Origin: Atherix ibis
Taxonomy: Eukaryota; Arthropoda; Insecta; Diptera; Athericidae
Reading direction: 5' to 3'
NCBI GenBank assembly: GCA_958298945.1
Contig: OY282605.1
Coordinates: 111,100,267 to 111,164,266, forward strand
Length of the DNA stretch: 64,000 nucleotides
The notes under the pieces: generated by a model
What the model saw: the letters and a program-made list of their open reading frames with translations, nothing else
Told to the model about the DNA's origin: nothing
Database searches by the model: none
Shown here: positions 22,906 to 35,287 of the stretch, one piece after another
Layout: each line of letters opens with the position of its first letter
Numbering within the stretch: the first letter of the stretch is position 1
Position numbers and translations under genes: made by a program

Positions 22906-23741
22906 ATTTTAGCCAATTTAGACACACAATCTCAAAAACTATCCCAAATAAAACTAACAAATACTCGACCTGGCTCTCGTACAAAATTTTGGGGCACGAT
23001 TTTGTTTTAGGGGCGAGATATTGAGTTATTTTTTTGTTCATTGTATCACTTAATATATTTTATTTCAAAAGCATTCTGTAGTCCGAAATGCGTTGAAAAT
23101 AACTTCAACTATTGACATATCACAAAATTGGTTTGTTCAAAATGAACTGCATGAAAGAGATCAACGTGATTCAAAAAGGCAAAATAGGTTATCACATAAT
23201 CAACTCATGCACTTATGCTTTTTTTTGTAGATTGTAATTTTTTTTAAATTACAAAATTTTACCATTAAAAATAAATAGTATTGTGACAATAAGTTTTTTG
23301 TAGTTTTATAGTTTCAAAAATATCATGAAATTATGCTCATTGATATGAAAATATATTCTCGCGTATATCTTTATCTAGTATGAAACCACAACTAGACCGA
23401 ATGAACAAAGAAGTCTGACAAAATAGACATTGAAGTAACCTCTTAAGCCCCATAAACATTAAATAAAAAAGTTTCCTCTTAAAATTCATAATTTAATCAG
23501 TGTAGGTTTTTTTTGTCGAAGGGATTTTAAATTAATTTTCAGAATGGCTTCTATTTCTGTACATAATTACATTTGTTTTCTTGTCTGTCTCTCCTTTTTC
23601 CTCCTTTCAGTTTTCCTTTCTGGATTTATTTTGTAATATACCTCAACGAAATAGGCCATTTTTTTATAAGAGGTAGTTTTAGACCTTTCTAGACTAAATT
23701 ATTTTTCTTTATTGCCTTATCTTCATATGTACTTATTAATT

Positions 23742-23787
23742 TAAGTAAGTTTCTGGCTTTGTGGTAAGTAAGTTTCTGGCTTTGTGG
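23742..23787. repeat. Perfect 23-bp tandem duplication
   Basis: Units 23742-23764 and 23765-23787 (TAAGTAAGTTTCTGGCTTTG and on) are identical and adjacent, so the duplication is recent or an assembly slip. Confidence 0.92.
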
Positions 23788-26700
23788 TATATTCGGTAGA
23801 TTTGGATACTACATCATTTTACGTAGATATTCACCTCAGAGTTCTTAGTTTGATTTTGCTTTTTTTCACCGTTTTAATTAAAAAGTCCTTTATTTTCAAA
23901 TACCAAAAAAATATGCCATCAACAATATACTAAGCGGTAATTTCCTTTTTAAAAGCTTTTGACTTAAATAATGCCTTAAATCCATATTTACCTAAAATCA
24001 GCCCCCAATTAATCTAACACAGTCGAATCGTAAATCGCGCAGGAAGAAATTACGTTTATTCCCCTTGCAGGACGCAAAAAGAATGGAAAGCACATCAGAT
24101 TCAAATGTGATTTCATCTGTAATTAAAAGGAACAGCTCACAATAGGACAAGCCGAAACAGAATGATGAATTGGGAGGAAACAGAAACCGAAATGGAACTA
24201 AATAAAAGTTGGAAACGAAATGGAACCAAACCGAATGAAATTAAATGCAATGAAACGAAATAAATCGATAGCACAATTTAAAGCTAAGCTTAAAAGCTAA
24301 ATGCGATTAATTATGCGACATGAACATTTTAAGTGATTTAGCAATTATCCTTGTTTTCAAATCTGTCCTACGAATTTGCAGAACGTTTTCATTGCCGAAA
24401 GGATTAGCGCGCGTACGCTAGAATAACTTCATTTTGTGTTCGGCTGCTGGGTCCGAGCTTCACTCTTCCCCTCATCGCTCCAATCCACCCTTTCGCATAA
24501 AAATCATACTGCCTACGATGCCATGCCGTCTGTTTGAATTTCAATTTAACTTTGACAATTATTATATTTCAAAAGGGATTATTTTTATTTTGATCATTTT
24601 CTATTTGAGTTCTTATCATAGCGCGGAGAAAACAGCCCCAAAATAGAAAATAAAAATCAATCATTTTAAATGAATATTTTTTATTGTTGCTATTTTCCAT
24701 GCTCTATGAATTTCCTACGCTTCCCCTCTGCATATAGTATATACAAACGACCATATTATATTGACAAAATAAAAATAACAAAAAATATCAAAAAATTCTG
24801 TGTAAAAAAACTACAACTTAAAAGTGCGTGATAAAGTTAATTTTTATCCTTTTAAATTTCGAAAATAAATTGATTGAGGATTTATTTTTTAATTAATAAT
24901 ATTCTTTGATAAATTTGTTCGCAAATAGAAATAATTTCTTATATTTTTCAATGGATTTGGAACTTTTCTACATTAATGTAAGAAAATTATTTGATTTATA
25001 GCATTTCGGCGAATATATTTAAAATAAGGGAGTTATACCCTCCCTAATTTATTAAAAATTCAATTAAATCGAATGGATCTATTGAATATAATTATTAAAA
25101 TTCAAATTATTGCTTGAATATTATTTTTTATGATTAATTTGGGGCTTATTTGTTTGAAATATTAATTTAAAAATGTACGAAAAATACGAGTATTGCACAG
25201 TACGTGTAAGTGTACGTAAAATAGGTCAAGATCGAATTTATGGTGATTTGCTAGTAAGATTGACACTTTTGTAGATAACTCATATTATACAAGAGGATAA
25301 ACCTAAACGCAACAATTTTTATAATTTCTCCTTTTTTTAATTTTATATGAAAGATTAAATATTACAGAAGGGAAAGGGTCTAGTTCCAACGGCTTTTTTC
25401 CGAAAATAATAAGAATAACAAGTTAATTTTGGGTTCAAAATTTTATTTGTTTATACAAAAAATTCTTCTTTACTTAGATTACAGAAGTTCACGATTTGAT
25501 AGAAAGTCTTGGATAGAAATGTATGCAGAATTTTTTTTAATTTAATTAATATTTGACTTTTTATTTTACTATTTTACTATTAAAATAAATGTAGTTATAG
25601 TGGTAGATAAAAGTATTAGGAATCTTTTAGTTAGTCTAAAATGTACTTAAGAAAAAAACATTTCAAAAAGAAAAACTTTTGAATAAAAATATTTTGTCAA
25701 ATTATATTTGAAATATATTTTCTGATGGATAATTAACCAGAATTTAATTAACTTTTAAGCAATTACACATATTCTAGGTATTTTTGCAAAAGTCATAAAA
25801 TTATTTAAGTAACAAAAATAAGTAAGAACACATTTTCGAATCTTTTAATACTTTTGTTCCTATTGAAAGCTTTTTTTTCAAAGAAAACTATAAAAAATCA
25901 TATTAAAAATACTTATAAATATTCTCCTTTAAAAAAAATGAATAAAAATTGTTTTTCTAAAAAAAATTTACTAAGAAAATAAATTATGCTAGTAATAATA
26001 TTTTCCTCGTAGTTTTTATTTGTTGTTTTTCATAATTACCTGTACTAGATTAGCATTAAAATAATTTGCACTTGTTATACATATAATCATAAGCTAATCA
26101 AAATAACTCATAAGAAAACAAGTTTTCTCGTTAAAATCTAACCAATTACAATTTCTACTATTCAAATACAAGAATATTTAGAGCCTATTAAAAATGTTTA
26201 TAATTAGAAAGAAAGGGAAAGAAAAGGAAAAATAAAAATTCATTTTCACACTGATATAATATTATTGTACATTCCATAAACACGCATAATCATAATTATT
26301 CAAATAGAATGTGTAGATCGATAAAAAAATTCCTTCCTCTAACTTTGTCACTTTTTTAACAGAGTATTTTTTTTTCTCAATAAAGCCTTAAAGGAAAAGC
26401 CGCTTATAATCGACCAAAAATAGCAGACAATTTTTTATCATATAAAACTCTGCTGATTAGAAATAGCACCTCAAACCCTTATTGTTATTTACAATATTAA
26501 AGAAACCATTCACTTATTAAAGTATCATTAATTGGGGGTAGCTGTTTCGGTTATAATCTCTGGGTTAGTTCAATATCGATCATTTTTGGTATTTCCCAAT
26601 TAAAATTTCTATTTTTATAAATCTATTTTCGTATGGAAATAATATTTACACATACTATTTGAACTTTTAAATGTTAATAAAACAAAATTTGTAATTATCA

Positions 26701-27027
26701 TTAATGATATATTAATTTCGAAGCTTTTGAAAATGAAAGTTTTGAGTACATATTCGTAATAACCCATTAACTCTTTTGTTTAAAATAATATAAAACTAAA
26801 GCGCATAAAATCAATATTTTTGTAATTTCCGTATCTATTGTATTTTTATCTAGTAGTCGAACTAAGAGGGCAGTCTGATAAATAAATGATAGATGCAAGA
26901 AATAAAGCCGATATCAGTAAAATAAAAATAAATTAATATTGGGTACTTTTATAAGGATCTATTATGTTAATTAGTTTAGTTTTGACAGCCATTGAAAGCT
27001 TTAAAAAATTTGTGTTTTTTCATTATT

Positions 27028-27825
27028 ATGGTAAAAAGTAAATTTTAGGGTAAAAAACCATATCTGAAACGAAAAGCTAGCTTGATAAGTATTATGGACA
27101 CTTGTGGCCATCCTATGGATTGATTTAGAAATGGTTTGTTGAATTTTGTTGTGGCCGTACGAGACCAGGACGCTCAATTTAGGTCATCACCGAAGAAAGG
27201 AATAATAAAAGATAGCTGCCATCGTGTAAGTGACAACTTATATGAAATTTTGGAGAAAGCTATCAGCCAGAAGGATGCAATATTTGCTAATAAGAAGGAT
27301 GCAATATTTGCTAGTGTTAGGACATTTTTAAGCGTAATCCAAATGAATGTTTTCGATTAATTTACAACTATTGATCAAAAATGGATTCACCCATTACATA
27401 CCAGACCCAAAGTTCAGTCAAAACAACTAGCAAACGTGCATCAAAATAGGAAAAAACGGTTTTATCAGCAGGAAAGATTATGGTTTAAAGAAGGAAATAT
27501 GATAACAGGACAGTACTCATATTATACAATATTATTAGACCAGTTGAATTGAATTGGCAAAGAAAAAAGTTCTACTTCATCATGACAAATTACTGAAATT
27601 ACGTTATGCATTGCTTCGCCAGCCACACTGAGTTTGGCTGCCACCGATTTTTTCCTGTTTCGAAAAATGAAAAATGTCTTGGTGGTAAGAAATTTGCGTT
27701 CAATTCCGAAACCTAAAACTTCCTTTGCAGAGTTTGACAAATCGTACTACACGGGTGGTAAAAAGAAGTTGGAATATCGGTGAATGTCGTGTATTAAGCT
27801 CAACGAAGACTATGTTGAAAATTAA
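27028..27825 (+). pseudogene. Mariner transposase relic, heavily frameshifted
   Basis: Fragments in different frames, in mariner order: MVKSKF at ATG 27028; YGHLWPSYG and WFVEFCCGRTRPG (helix-turn-helix region); ITEERNNK; then the region of TIDQKWIHP (first catalytic block, Glu to Gln change); VQSKQLANVHQ; MITGQYSYYTILLDQLN; KKKVLLHHD-like remnant at about 27560-27590; TDFFLFRKMKN (third block); and a C-terminus ending EDYVEN with TAA at 27823-27825. A 24-bp tandem duplication (27269-27313) inserts eight codons (KKDAIFAN repeated). Many stops. The second-to-third catalytic interval is shortened, so this is an old dead copy. Confidence 0.82.
27269..27313. repeat. 24-bp-period direct repeat inside a mariner relic
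   Basis: AGAAGGATGCAATATTTGCT occurs at 27269 and again at 27293. The 24-bp period keeps frame and duplicates eight codons. Confidence 0.9.
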
Positions 27826-27884
27826 ATCAGTTCCTGTTAAATAAATTAATTCTTTGTTTCATTTATCATTGACTTATCAGACAG

Positions 27885-30180
27885 AATTGATAATAAACAT
27901 AAAATATTTTATGAAAACCAGCGTAACTTTTCGAAATGTGAAATTTGATTCATATTAAATGGAATTTAATTATTGAAATTTTTGTACGTTATTTTTTAGG
28001 CACTTACAATTTTTTTTCTTCATAAATTTTGCTTCATGATAAATTGGTGATATACTAAAAATTACCAAGAGATAGAAACAAAATCTTTAAATATGAATGA
28101 ACATGTTTACAAATATTATTTTTATATTCATTCTATTCTTTAGCATACAATTTGCAAAATAAAATACTATAAACTTAATAATATTACTTCAAAAGATGTT
28201 CTTCTCTAAAAATTCATTTTATTAATTCGATCACGTTTCTTTTAACGATTTTATTTCTATTCTGATTTAAATAATTTCTATATTAAAATCTTAGCCAAAT
28301 AAAAATAAATAGAAAAATATTGAACAAATAACAAAACAAAAATACAACAAAATAATTATTTTATAAAAGAAAAGTCTTCTGGCTTTTGTTTGAGAAAATT
28401 TTCGCATATTTTTCACAAAATAATAATTCATAATTCGCAATAAAAGAAATGGAAAATTATGAAAATTTCATACTTTAAAAGCTTCCGTACTTCTGTTTTT
28501 GATCATGGAAAATACTGTAAAATGTAAGAAAATTCATGGCAATAACGAAAAAATTTACAAGAAAAAATATTTTATTACTACTTTAAAAATAACAAAATAA
28601 AAATAAGTAAAATATGATATCCTGTTGAATTTTGTCAAAGTTAAAGATTCGTTTTGGTTTCGTGCTGAGTAGCTTTGCAATTGGATTTAGATTTGAAAAA
28701 CATCGCAAAACCAGAATACAAAATTTAAATTTTGGGCAAATTATTTCTACTCAACCGGAAGTAAAATAATATCTTAGCGAGTAAAAGATGTAGAATACTT
28801 AGAACTAAGAATAATTTAGCTTATTTATAGAGAATCATAAATTAATGGAAATGAAACTATTTGCAAATTGACAATTTTGTCTTTGAGTTTAACTACAAAA
28901 TTACTGAATCGGTTATTAATCATACTTAAATTTTTATTCAATTTAATGTCTTTAAAGGACATATTCTATAATAGAAAACTTCCGAGAAAGAGTAATATAA
29001 TTTCTTTAAAAAGAAATCTTAGACTGGCTATCCAATTTTTAAAAAAACCTTACAACAGCACCTAGACAGTTAATCTGACTAAACCTTACAAGAAGGCAAA
29101 TATTTTTTGTATCGAATAAAAAAATTATATTATTTCATCACATCCAAAATATTTAAAGAAAAATGCTATAAAAACAGCAACCAGCCAGAAATCTGTTCTA
29201 GTAACTGATATCATAAACGTTATTTGAGCCAACGGCATCTGTTGACCAATAAATACATTCCGTATAAAACTGCCTAATGCTATTGTAATTAAAAACTGCT
29301 TAGTAAATAATTTATATTTTTTGGTAACATTTGCACTTTAATGTGCCTCAGATTGAATTAAATTTTGAAATAAAACAATACTTTTTAAATTTAAATCAAA
29401 TATATTTTCTGTGAAATGGGCGTCTGGTCCTTTTGAGAAAATTCTCAAAGATGTGTTTTCACTTTTAAGTTCAGCCGTTTTATTTGCCTTGTTGTCGTAG
29501 ATCCTGCTAATATTTTTATTGGAAAAAGGACCTTCTTATTGACGCTTAAAATATTCATGTATCAATCATCGATGCCCCACACTATTGACTCCAACCACAT
29601 TATCGTATTGGATAAAACAGTTGCATAATCCTGCCGAACTCAAATTTTTACTAAACATTATTTCTGAAATTTTACTTATTTACGATTCCGTTGAGATAAA
29701 AAAAAACCCTAATCACAAATGGTGATTTTATCACCAAAATTATTCTCCAATTCGTACTGCTCTGAAAACTATCAGACGAACTGTCGCAATAGCGAATGAT
29801 CTGTAGACCTTAACTCTTGGATTTCCTAGCGATATTCTCGACTGATCTTACACCACGTATTAGTGAACATAAGAACTTCCATCCATCACCGAATCAATGT
29901 CCTAAAATTTCTTGATTAAACATAACGAAAATAATAATTTTAAACACTTCACCGACCAAAAATTGAATCTAGTTTGTGAAATGTCTTGCCAAAGTTTTTT
30001 TTCGTAATGACTTTTAACAATAAAAATCAAATTTGACTCATTGTAGTTGCTATATGTGATATTTGTAAGAAACTAGAGCTGCCAACTTAAGAGCAAATAA
30101 AATTACGCAAAACGCAGCTTCAATCCAATTATGTCCACTTATTTTTGATACGGTGCCCTAATTTTGCATCTGATTCGACT
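27885..30180. other. Unique AT-rich DNA, no gene recognised
   Basis: A frame at 28868-29065 is lysine/leucine-rich and probably chance. Nothing else supported. Confidence 0.5.
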
Positions 30181-30192
30181 GACTGACACGTC
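30181..30192. repeat. Target-site duplication of the jockey-type insertion, poly(A) side
   Basis: GACTGACACGTC, directly outside the poly(A) tail (a T-run on the plus strand). It pairs with GACTGACATGTC at 30808-30819 (11 of 12 identical). Confidence 0.75.
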
Positions 30193-30807
30193 TTTTTTTT
30201 TTTTTATATATTTTAAATGATATCTACAACTACTTATGCTAGTAACAAGCAGATTTTTTATGGGAATATACAAGGACATGAAGACATGTGGAGGCAAACA
30301 CCCATCGATGTTACCTCAGAACAGGGTAATTTTATTTTATAATTTTAAATAATCTCTCGGCCATCGCCGTTTTAAACGTCGATGGGTGTATACTGGAAGG
30401 GTGGGAGTGAAAAGTTCCCTTCCTAAAGGATTAGGGTGGAAGGATAGGTGCGAATGGAATTTTTTATATCGGGAGATGCATAGTTCACGAACAAATGGAA
30501 CATTTAGGTCACGGTGGATAACAGTGTTTCGCACATAAAAGGGGGCATTGACAATTTTACGAAGGATTCGGGATTGTAGGGATTGGATTGGAAGGGAGTT
30601 GGAATGCTTAGACGAACCCCAAAGTTCTAGACCATATGTCCATATTGGTTTCAGAACCGTATTGTACAGTAATAGTTTACTTGTTGTTGTAAGTTTCGAT
30701 TTGCTGTCTAGGAGACGTAAGAATTGTTTGTATCGTCCGTTAAGTTCACGTCTTTTAGTTTTCGTATGAAGGTTCCAGGTTAACCGTTTGTCGAATATAA
30801 GTCCAAG
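30193..30807 (-). mobile_element. 5'-truncated jockey-type non-LTR retrotransposon
   Basis: A 615-bp LINE copy on the minus strand. It begins at 30807 inside the RT gene (first codons read LGLIFDKRLTW), ends the ORF at 30337, has about 140 bp of 3' untranslated sequence, and finishes in a poly(A) run (T-run from 30193). Flanking 12-bp duplications (30808-30819 and 30181-30192, one mismatch) define both edges. This is the classic product of target-primed reverse transcription that stopped early. Confidence 0.88.
30337..30807 (-). pseudogene. Jockey-type reverse transcriptase C-terminal fragment
   Basis: One open minus-strand frame of about 156 codons, free of stops, covering the RT thumb/C-terminal region: LGLIFDKRLTWNLH, SKLTTTSKLLLYNTVLKPIW, TYGLELWGSSKHSN, SRILRKIVNAPFYVRN, VIHRDLNVP, and ending RRLKRRWPRDYL-K-L with stop at 30337-30339. 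These blocks (LDRRLTW, LKPIWTYG-LWG, DAPWYV, HRDLNVP) are standard in jockey-clade ORF2. The palm motif with the catalytic YADD lies upstream and is absent because of 5' truncation. The frame formally extends to 30828, but those last codons lie in the target duplication and flank. Intact reading suggests a young insertion. Confidence 0.92.
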
Positions 30808-30819
30808 GACTGACATGTC
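30808..30819. repeat. Target-site duplication of the jockey-type insertion, 5' side
   Basis: GACTGACATGTC lies directly next to the first element codon; see 30181-30192. Confidence 0.75.
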
Positions 30820-32640
30820 TGAATCCAATATGTAGAGTAGGCTTGAGTTTGAATACTTTTAGTGACATAGCCGGAGTTCTCTTTAGTTGTGGCCAAATAC
30901 CGCTTAAAAATTTACATAACACGACCAACAAATTTTACGAGAAATTACCATAAACTGTTTTTTGTGTAAACTGCTTACTCCATTTACCCAAACTAAAAGT
31001 ACTCGTAATTTTCACTATAATACTAAATAACTATGGAGAGATTCCGCAGTCATGGAACTACAAAATGTCCTTTAGCACATATCACAGAGACCTTACATAC
31101 AAGCAAAATAGTAGATTCTCTCTCTTTTCATTTTACATTAAAAATTTTCTGTTCTAGCATTTGTTGTCAAATCTTCATGACTCTGCAGATCCGCATTACG
31201 ACTATATTCATTTTTTCTATAAATTTGATGAAAAAATGTCCCTACCAAATCCAATATTTTCCAGTATCCATTTACTGTTTCATAATAAAAACGCAAAGCA
31301 GAATTGCAACAAAACTCCATCCTTTTCCTTTTATACGAGTATTTCGAAAACTTTACATTTGAATTCAGTTTTTATATCCGATCATATAAGTTAAGTAATT
31401 TCGAATTTCTATCACAAATGCTGAAAATTTATATTAAAAAATATTCGAAGTGACACAAGAACTTTTAAATTATATTTCGTGTGAATTTGGTTTTATCAAG
31501 AAAAAAAAACTTTTAGGTAATCTTGAGGAAAATAATAAAAACAACTGGAATTCTTTGTCAGTTTGAGTAAATCCGAAGCGACAGATTCAATTTTTATACG
31601 AAACTTGAACAAAAAACAGAACTTAAATGTCACCTGTAGTGACATCCATGATTGTCTTGAAATTGCACATAAAATTGTCAAATGTACGAAAATTTTTGTA
31701 AGAATAAAAATGGCATTCGAGAGAAACATTTTATCGACCAGAACAAATTAACTTGTCAAGATTACAGTAGCAATTGATCTGGCGTTATTCTCTAGGCTTT
31801 AAGGATATAATATTTTCCGAAAGAGTCTATGGTCTCTTATACTTTTCATTTCAATTTATATGTTGTCGGTGTTCTTTTAAAATCTTACCAATTGACATGC
31901 GGCTTATTCAGGATCACATTCTGAATTATTTAAAATGGCATTTATTTCCTTACCTAGGAGATATTCTAAATTTATTTCTTTTGTACCAGTAAAGATGATG
32001 TAAAAGTGGAAAATAATTGAGAAAATCGAAAGTAATTTAATAAAATTATGTGTGAGGAAAATTTTCCAGATGTCGTATAATCAAACAAGGACTTGCACTT
32101 TTAACTCTCAAAAAGAAATTATATTGAATACATAGCAGAATAGTATTGTTCTCTTGTTTTTTTTTTTTTTGGAATCCTGTTTGAAGTTCAAAAACAAAAT
32201 TTTTCTTGCATGTTTTATAGCAATTTACAATATCCTAAAATACGAGGACAAAGACTTATAAATTTCAATCACGTATACATTTTCATTAAGCATATATTAT
32301 GTAAATATAAATGATGAATAGAATTTAATTTCATTCTATAAAAAAAAAATTCTTGCGTCTAAAAGAAAGTATTCCAAAGCATTCGATTTTATGAATTTTT
32401 TTGTTCATATTTTAAAAGTTTCAAAATTTTTTTATTTAGTTGAGTTTTCTGAACATTTTTACCGAAACTTCTTAAAGAGACCTTTAAAATCACCTTTTAC
32501 TATGAATTTACTAAAACCGTTTAATCTTAATATAAATACCATTTTCAAATTTTTCCATATTTTAAATTTTTTTTCTGTATTGAATTTAAAAAACAATAAT
32601 TTATAAAATGTTAAGACATTGGTTAGTACAAAATTTTTGT
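30820..32640. other. Unique AT-rich DNA, no gene recognised
   Basis: Several frames of 60-110 codons (for example 31033-31362 and 31774-31992) overlap one another on both strands, contain no domain and show no codon bias, so I treat them as chance. TACTCGTA/TACGAGTA occur at about 31003 and 31336. Confidence 0.45.
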
Positions 32641-32680
32641 GGCTTTTTTAAGTAAAATAAAGACGCTAAAATAAATTTAC

Positions 32681-33440
32681 TCAAACCACATATTCTCCAT
32701 TGTTATCGACAATGTTTCGCCATTTTTTTTGGTTTGTGATCAAAAAAAATAAATCCAGTTAATTTTATAGGCCTCTCTTGAAGCCAGCTTGGTTCCATAA
32801 AGAGAGTTCTGCAGGGATCGAAACATCTACTATTTTGAGGGTACTATGTCTGAATGTGGTATAGCTATACGGTGGATGCATAAAAACTTTCCAGACAAGG
32901 TCTCTTAATTTTTGGCCACCATCAAATCAAAATGTGTGCGGTCGAGCGTTTTCGTGGTGGAAGACATCGCCGTTCCTATTGATCAGGTCTGGGCGTTTTC
33001 TCTCAATTGCTTGGTTTAATCTCTCGAGTTGATCGCTTTCGAATGATATTCTCGTATTTTACTCATTTATCATCGCTAGTTATCGTATTCTGATTCACTT
33101 CATAAATGGCTCGATTTTATTGAGCTTCAGCAGCGTATCGCAGATGTTAAGGCGGTCAATCTTCTTTTTCACACTCAATTCATGAGGCACCAAAACATCG
33201 AGTTTATCTTTGAGCACAGCCTTTCGCAAATGATTTAAAACGGCTTGATGATGAATGTTTAACTCATAAGCTATCGAAAATTTCATAAGATTTTTCGGTT
33301 ATTGGCCGACCAGAATGGGTCTTATCGTTTACATCGAAATTTCCTAAACGAAAGCGAGCAAAACATGATATTAATGCAGCACCTAATCCAGGTATTGTAA
33401 AATATAGCAAATTTTCTCTTTATTCTGGTTTTATTTTTGA
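32681..33440 (-). pseudogene. Old mariner transposase relic (family copy 2)
   Basis: Second copy of the family at 7859-8771. Minus-strand pieces: SIAYELNIHHQAVLNHLRKA, KLDVLVPHELSVKKKIDRL, NICDTLLKLNKIEPFMK (frame 33095-33286), then after a deletion LERLNQAIERKRPDLINR, FHHENARPHTF (second block, Asp to Glu), MHPPYS and a C-terminus NNGEYVV with stop at 32681-32683. The segment with the first Asp and the WW-D block is deleted. The presumed start Met is lost near 33436. Similarity to copy 1 continues to about 33583 upstream and 32650 downstream, but terminal repeats are not resolved. Confidence 0.85.
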
Positions 33441-33583
33441 GCTTGAATAAGTGTTGAAAACACTACACTGAATTAAATAAAAAATACAAGCCTTTCAAAC
33501 GCGCGTCTAGTGTTTTTGCAATGCAACCAGTGGTTACTGATTTATTTGCTTTTAGCTCCATCTGTTGGAAAGCGCCTTGAAAT
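33441..33583 (-). mobile_element. 5' non-coding end of mariner family copy 2
   Basis: Aligns with 8772-8917, including TTTCAAACG and CATCTGTTGGAAA, so it belongs to the element rather than to unique flank. Confidence 0.6.
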
Positions 33584-34855
33584 TGTTCGACCTGCTAATA
33601 CGCTCGTAATAATAGAGGCCATTTTAATAACAATTATCACGTCTCTACTAAAATTATTGAATTTGTTTTCTAGTCATTTTAACACCATCTAGCGGAATTT
33701 TTGTGCGTGCGTTTTGGGAGGGAAAAAAATAATTTCTAAGACTGTAATAATTTTTGAGAATATATTAATCTTATGTGCAGACCATCTTCATGCCTTAGAG
33801 TATTTAAAAACCAACATGCGTCAAGTATTAGCCCAATTACAGCGCAGTCTTGTGGTAGCCATTTTTATATTTCATGCATAATGACAACGTCTAAGCAATA
33901 TAATAAAAAAACCTGAATGTAAGTATGTTTTATTTAACTTTATTTTCTTAAGCTTATATGTTTTAATATTGTTTGAAAATCGAGTCTTTTCAATTTAGGA
34001 GACTTTAAAAAAAAATACACCCAATTTAGTTGAGTTTGGATTAGAGAACATTCCGCCTTCTTGAAAAGTTCTCTTTACGAGCTTTTCGTGATCAATTTTC
34101 TAAAGAATATTTCTTTATCAAATAATTACAAATCCAATTCCATACAAATTTTATTTGAATGGTTAACTTTAAAAAACCCCATTTATATAATTGTACTGAT
34201 GCTGAATAAACTATCAGCTTCGAGATAATAAAATTAAATTTGCAAAAACCGAAATCGAATAGAACTAATACAATACCAAAATTGTAACATTTTTGTATAA
34301 AGTTCAAAGAGAAATGTTAAAAAAATAAATTTCAAAAAAAAAGGAAAAATCTTATTTTATAAAAAATTCAGAAGTGATTGTGACCGAAATCTTTTACAAA
34401 CTTTATCCATTTAGGTCTTCAACACGTTTGTTCGCACGCACAATCCCACATATAAATGGAAAAATATATACTTGAAATATATTTCAAATAAATAGAAATC
34501 CACATTAAAAAGAATTGTTCAGTGCCTTAAGGAAAGTGGAGCAAACTATTTGGCCTCCATCATCAGGATTGACAGCATCGATTTATATTATTTTGACCTA
34601 AAACCAAAAAAAAAGAATAAAAGTATTTTTATGCCAGTTCTTTTGAAAGAATAACTGGAAAAATGTTACCAGGGACGATGGAAGGATAATGAACGTTTCC
34701 TTTTACTATTGTCCTGCCTGTAGCCAACTACTGATGCAGATATGTACGAGTATATGAAATGAGCAATAAAAATTCATTTAATTTGATTTACTCATTTTTG
34801 TTTTTGCCATCGTTTGTGGGATCATTTTACTCCTACACGATTAACATAGAATCGT

Positions 34856-35272
34856 ATGTATTCATGGCCAGATAAATGGAGAATAAATAGCAGCAGAGCA
34901 AAATACCAAAAAGTTGATGGTGGTAACCGAGAAGAATCTATAAAAGACATTAAGCGAAATCTCATCGAGTTCCGGTTAATACGTTCAACATGGTCAAGGT
35001 CTGTTTTGCCTGGTGATGTTGTATTTAGCTGCTATTGCGTGGATCCTTACCCCAAAATCGTTTGGCTTTACGCCAAATTTATTGTTTTACAAACCAAGAA
35101 GAGGACAAGGCTACGAATATGTTCTGAGTGTTTTGGTGCCTTAAATGCTGCTGTTTTTTCCACTTTGTTGTGGTGGGGACTGGTACAACTGCTTAATATG
35201 TTTATTAATGTATTTATTAAGCAGTTGTACCAGTCCCCACCACAACTAAGTGGAAAAAACAGCAGCATTTAA
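34856..35272 (+). CDS. Uncharacterised 138-codon frame, probably not a gene
   Basis: The longest open frame outside recognised transposons in this part. It begins MYSWPDKWRINSSRAKYQK and has a basic first half; I recognise no domain or signal peptide. Its last 50 codons lie in the hairpin 35126-35287 and are therefore partly a reverse-complement copy of the codons before them, so the frame's length is inflated by that duplication. No splice, promoter or codon-bias support is visible. It could be the edge of an unidentified repeat. Treat as unlikely. Confidence 0.12.
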   Translation: MYSWPDKWRINSSRAKYQKVDGGNREESIKDIKRNLIEFRLIRSTWSRSVLPGDVVFSCYCVDPYPKIVWLYAKFIVLQTKKRTRLRICSECFGALNAAVFSTLLWWGLVQLLNMFINVFIKQLYQSPPQLSGKNSSI

Positions 35273-35287
35273 GGCACCAAAACACTC
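35126..35287. repeat. Long hairpin: 73-bp arms, 16-bp loop
   Basis: Arms 35126-35198 and 35215-35287 are reverse complements with a single mismatch (CACTTTGTTG versus CACTTAGTTG), around loop 35199-35214. Weaker complementarity continues 10-15 bp outward on both sides. If transcribed, either strand would fold into an almost perfect 73-bp double-stranded RNA stem. It could be a recent fold-back duplication, a precursor of hairpin-derived siRNA, or a fold-back element. It is far more perfectly paired than a typical microRNA precursor. Confidence 0.95.

Larger units (their letters stand above)
22559..26870. other. Unique AT-rich DNA with a hairpin and small tandem duplications
   Basis: No gene recognised. 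Features listed separately: hairpin 22759-22823, direct repeats 22850-22905, tandem repeat 23742-23787. A purine-rich patch at about 24150-24265 repeats GAAACGAAATGGAAC-like words. The frame at 24434-24646 starts in GC-richer sequence, but nothing is recognisable in it. Confidence 0.5.
26871..27884 (+). mobile_element. Old mariner, irritans-related, with degraded ends
   Basis: A mariner of about 1.0 kb. Left end CAGTCTGATAAATAAATGAT (from 26871) matches the inverted right end (27864-27884) at 18 of 21 positions. No clean TA is left at the edges. It is shorter than a complete copy, with several internal deletions. Protein fragments are closest to the 19739 and 5137 type. Confidence 0.8.

Noticed and set aside
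24150..24265. Purine-rich patch with repeated GAAACGAAATGGAAC-like words, possible minisatellite
   Set aside because: No regular period could be established by eye.
30548..30769. A plus-strand 73-codon frame
   Set aside because: Antisense to the jockey-type RT fragment on the minus strand.
31033..31394. Overlapping plus and minus frames of 60-109 codons
   Set aside because: Three mutually overlapping frames without domain or bias; consistent with chance.
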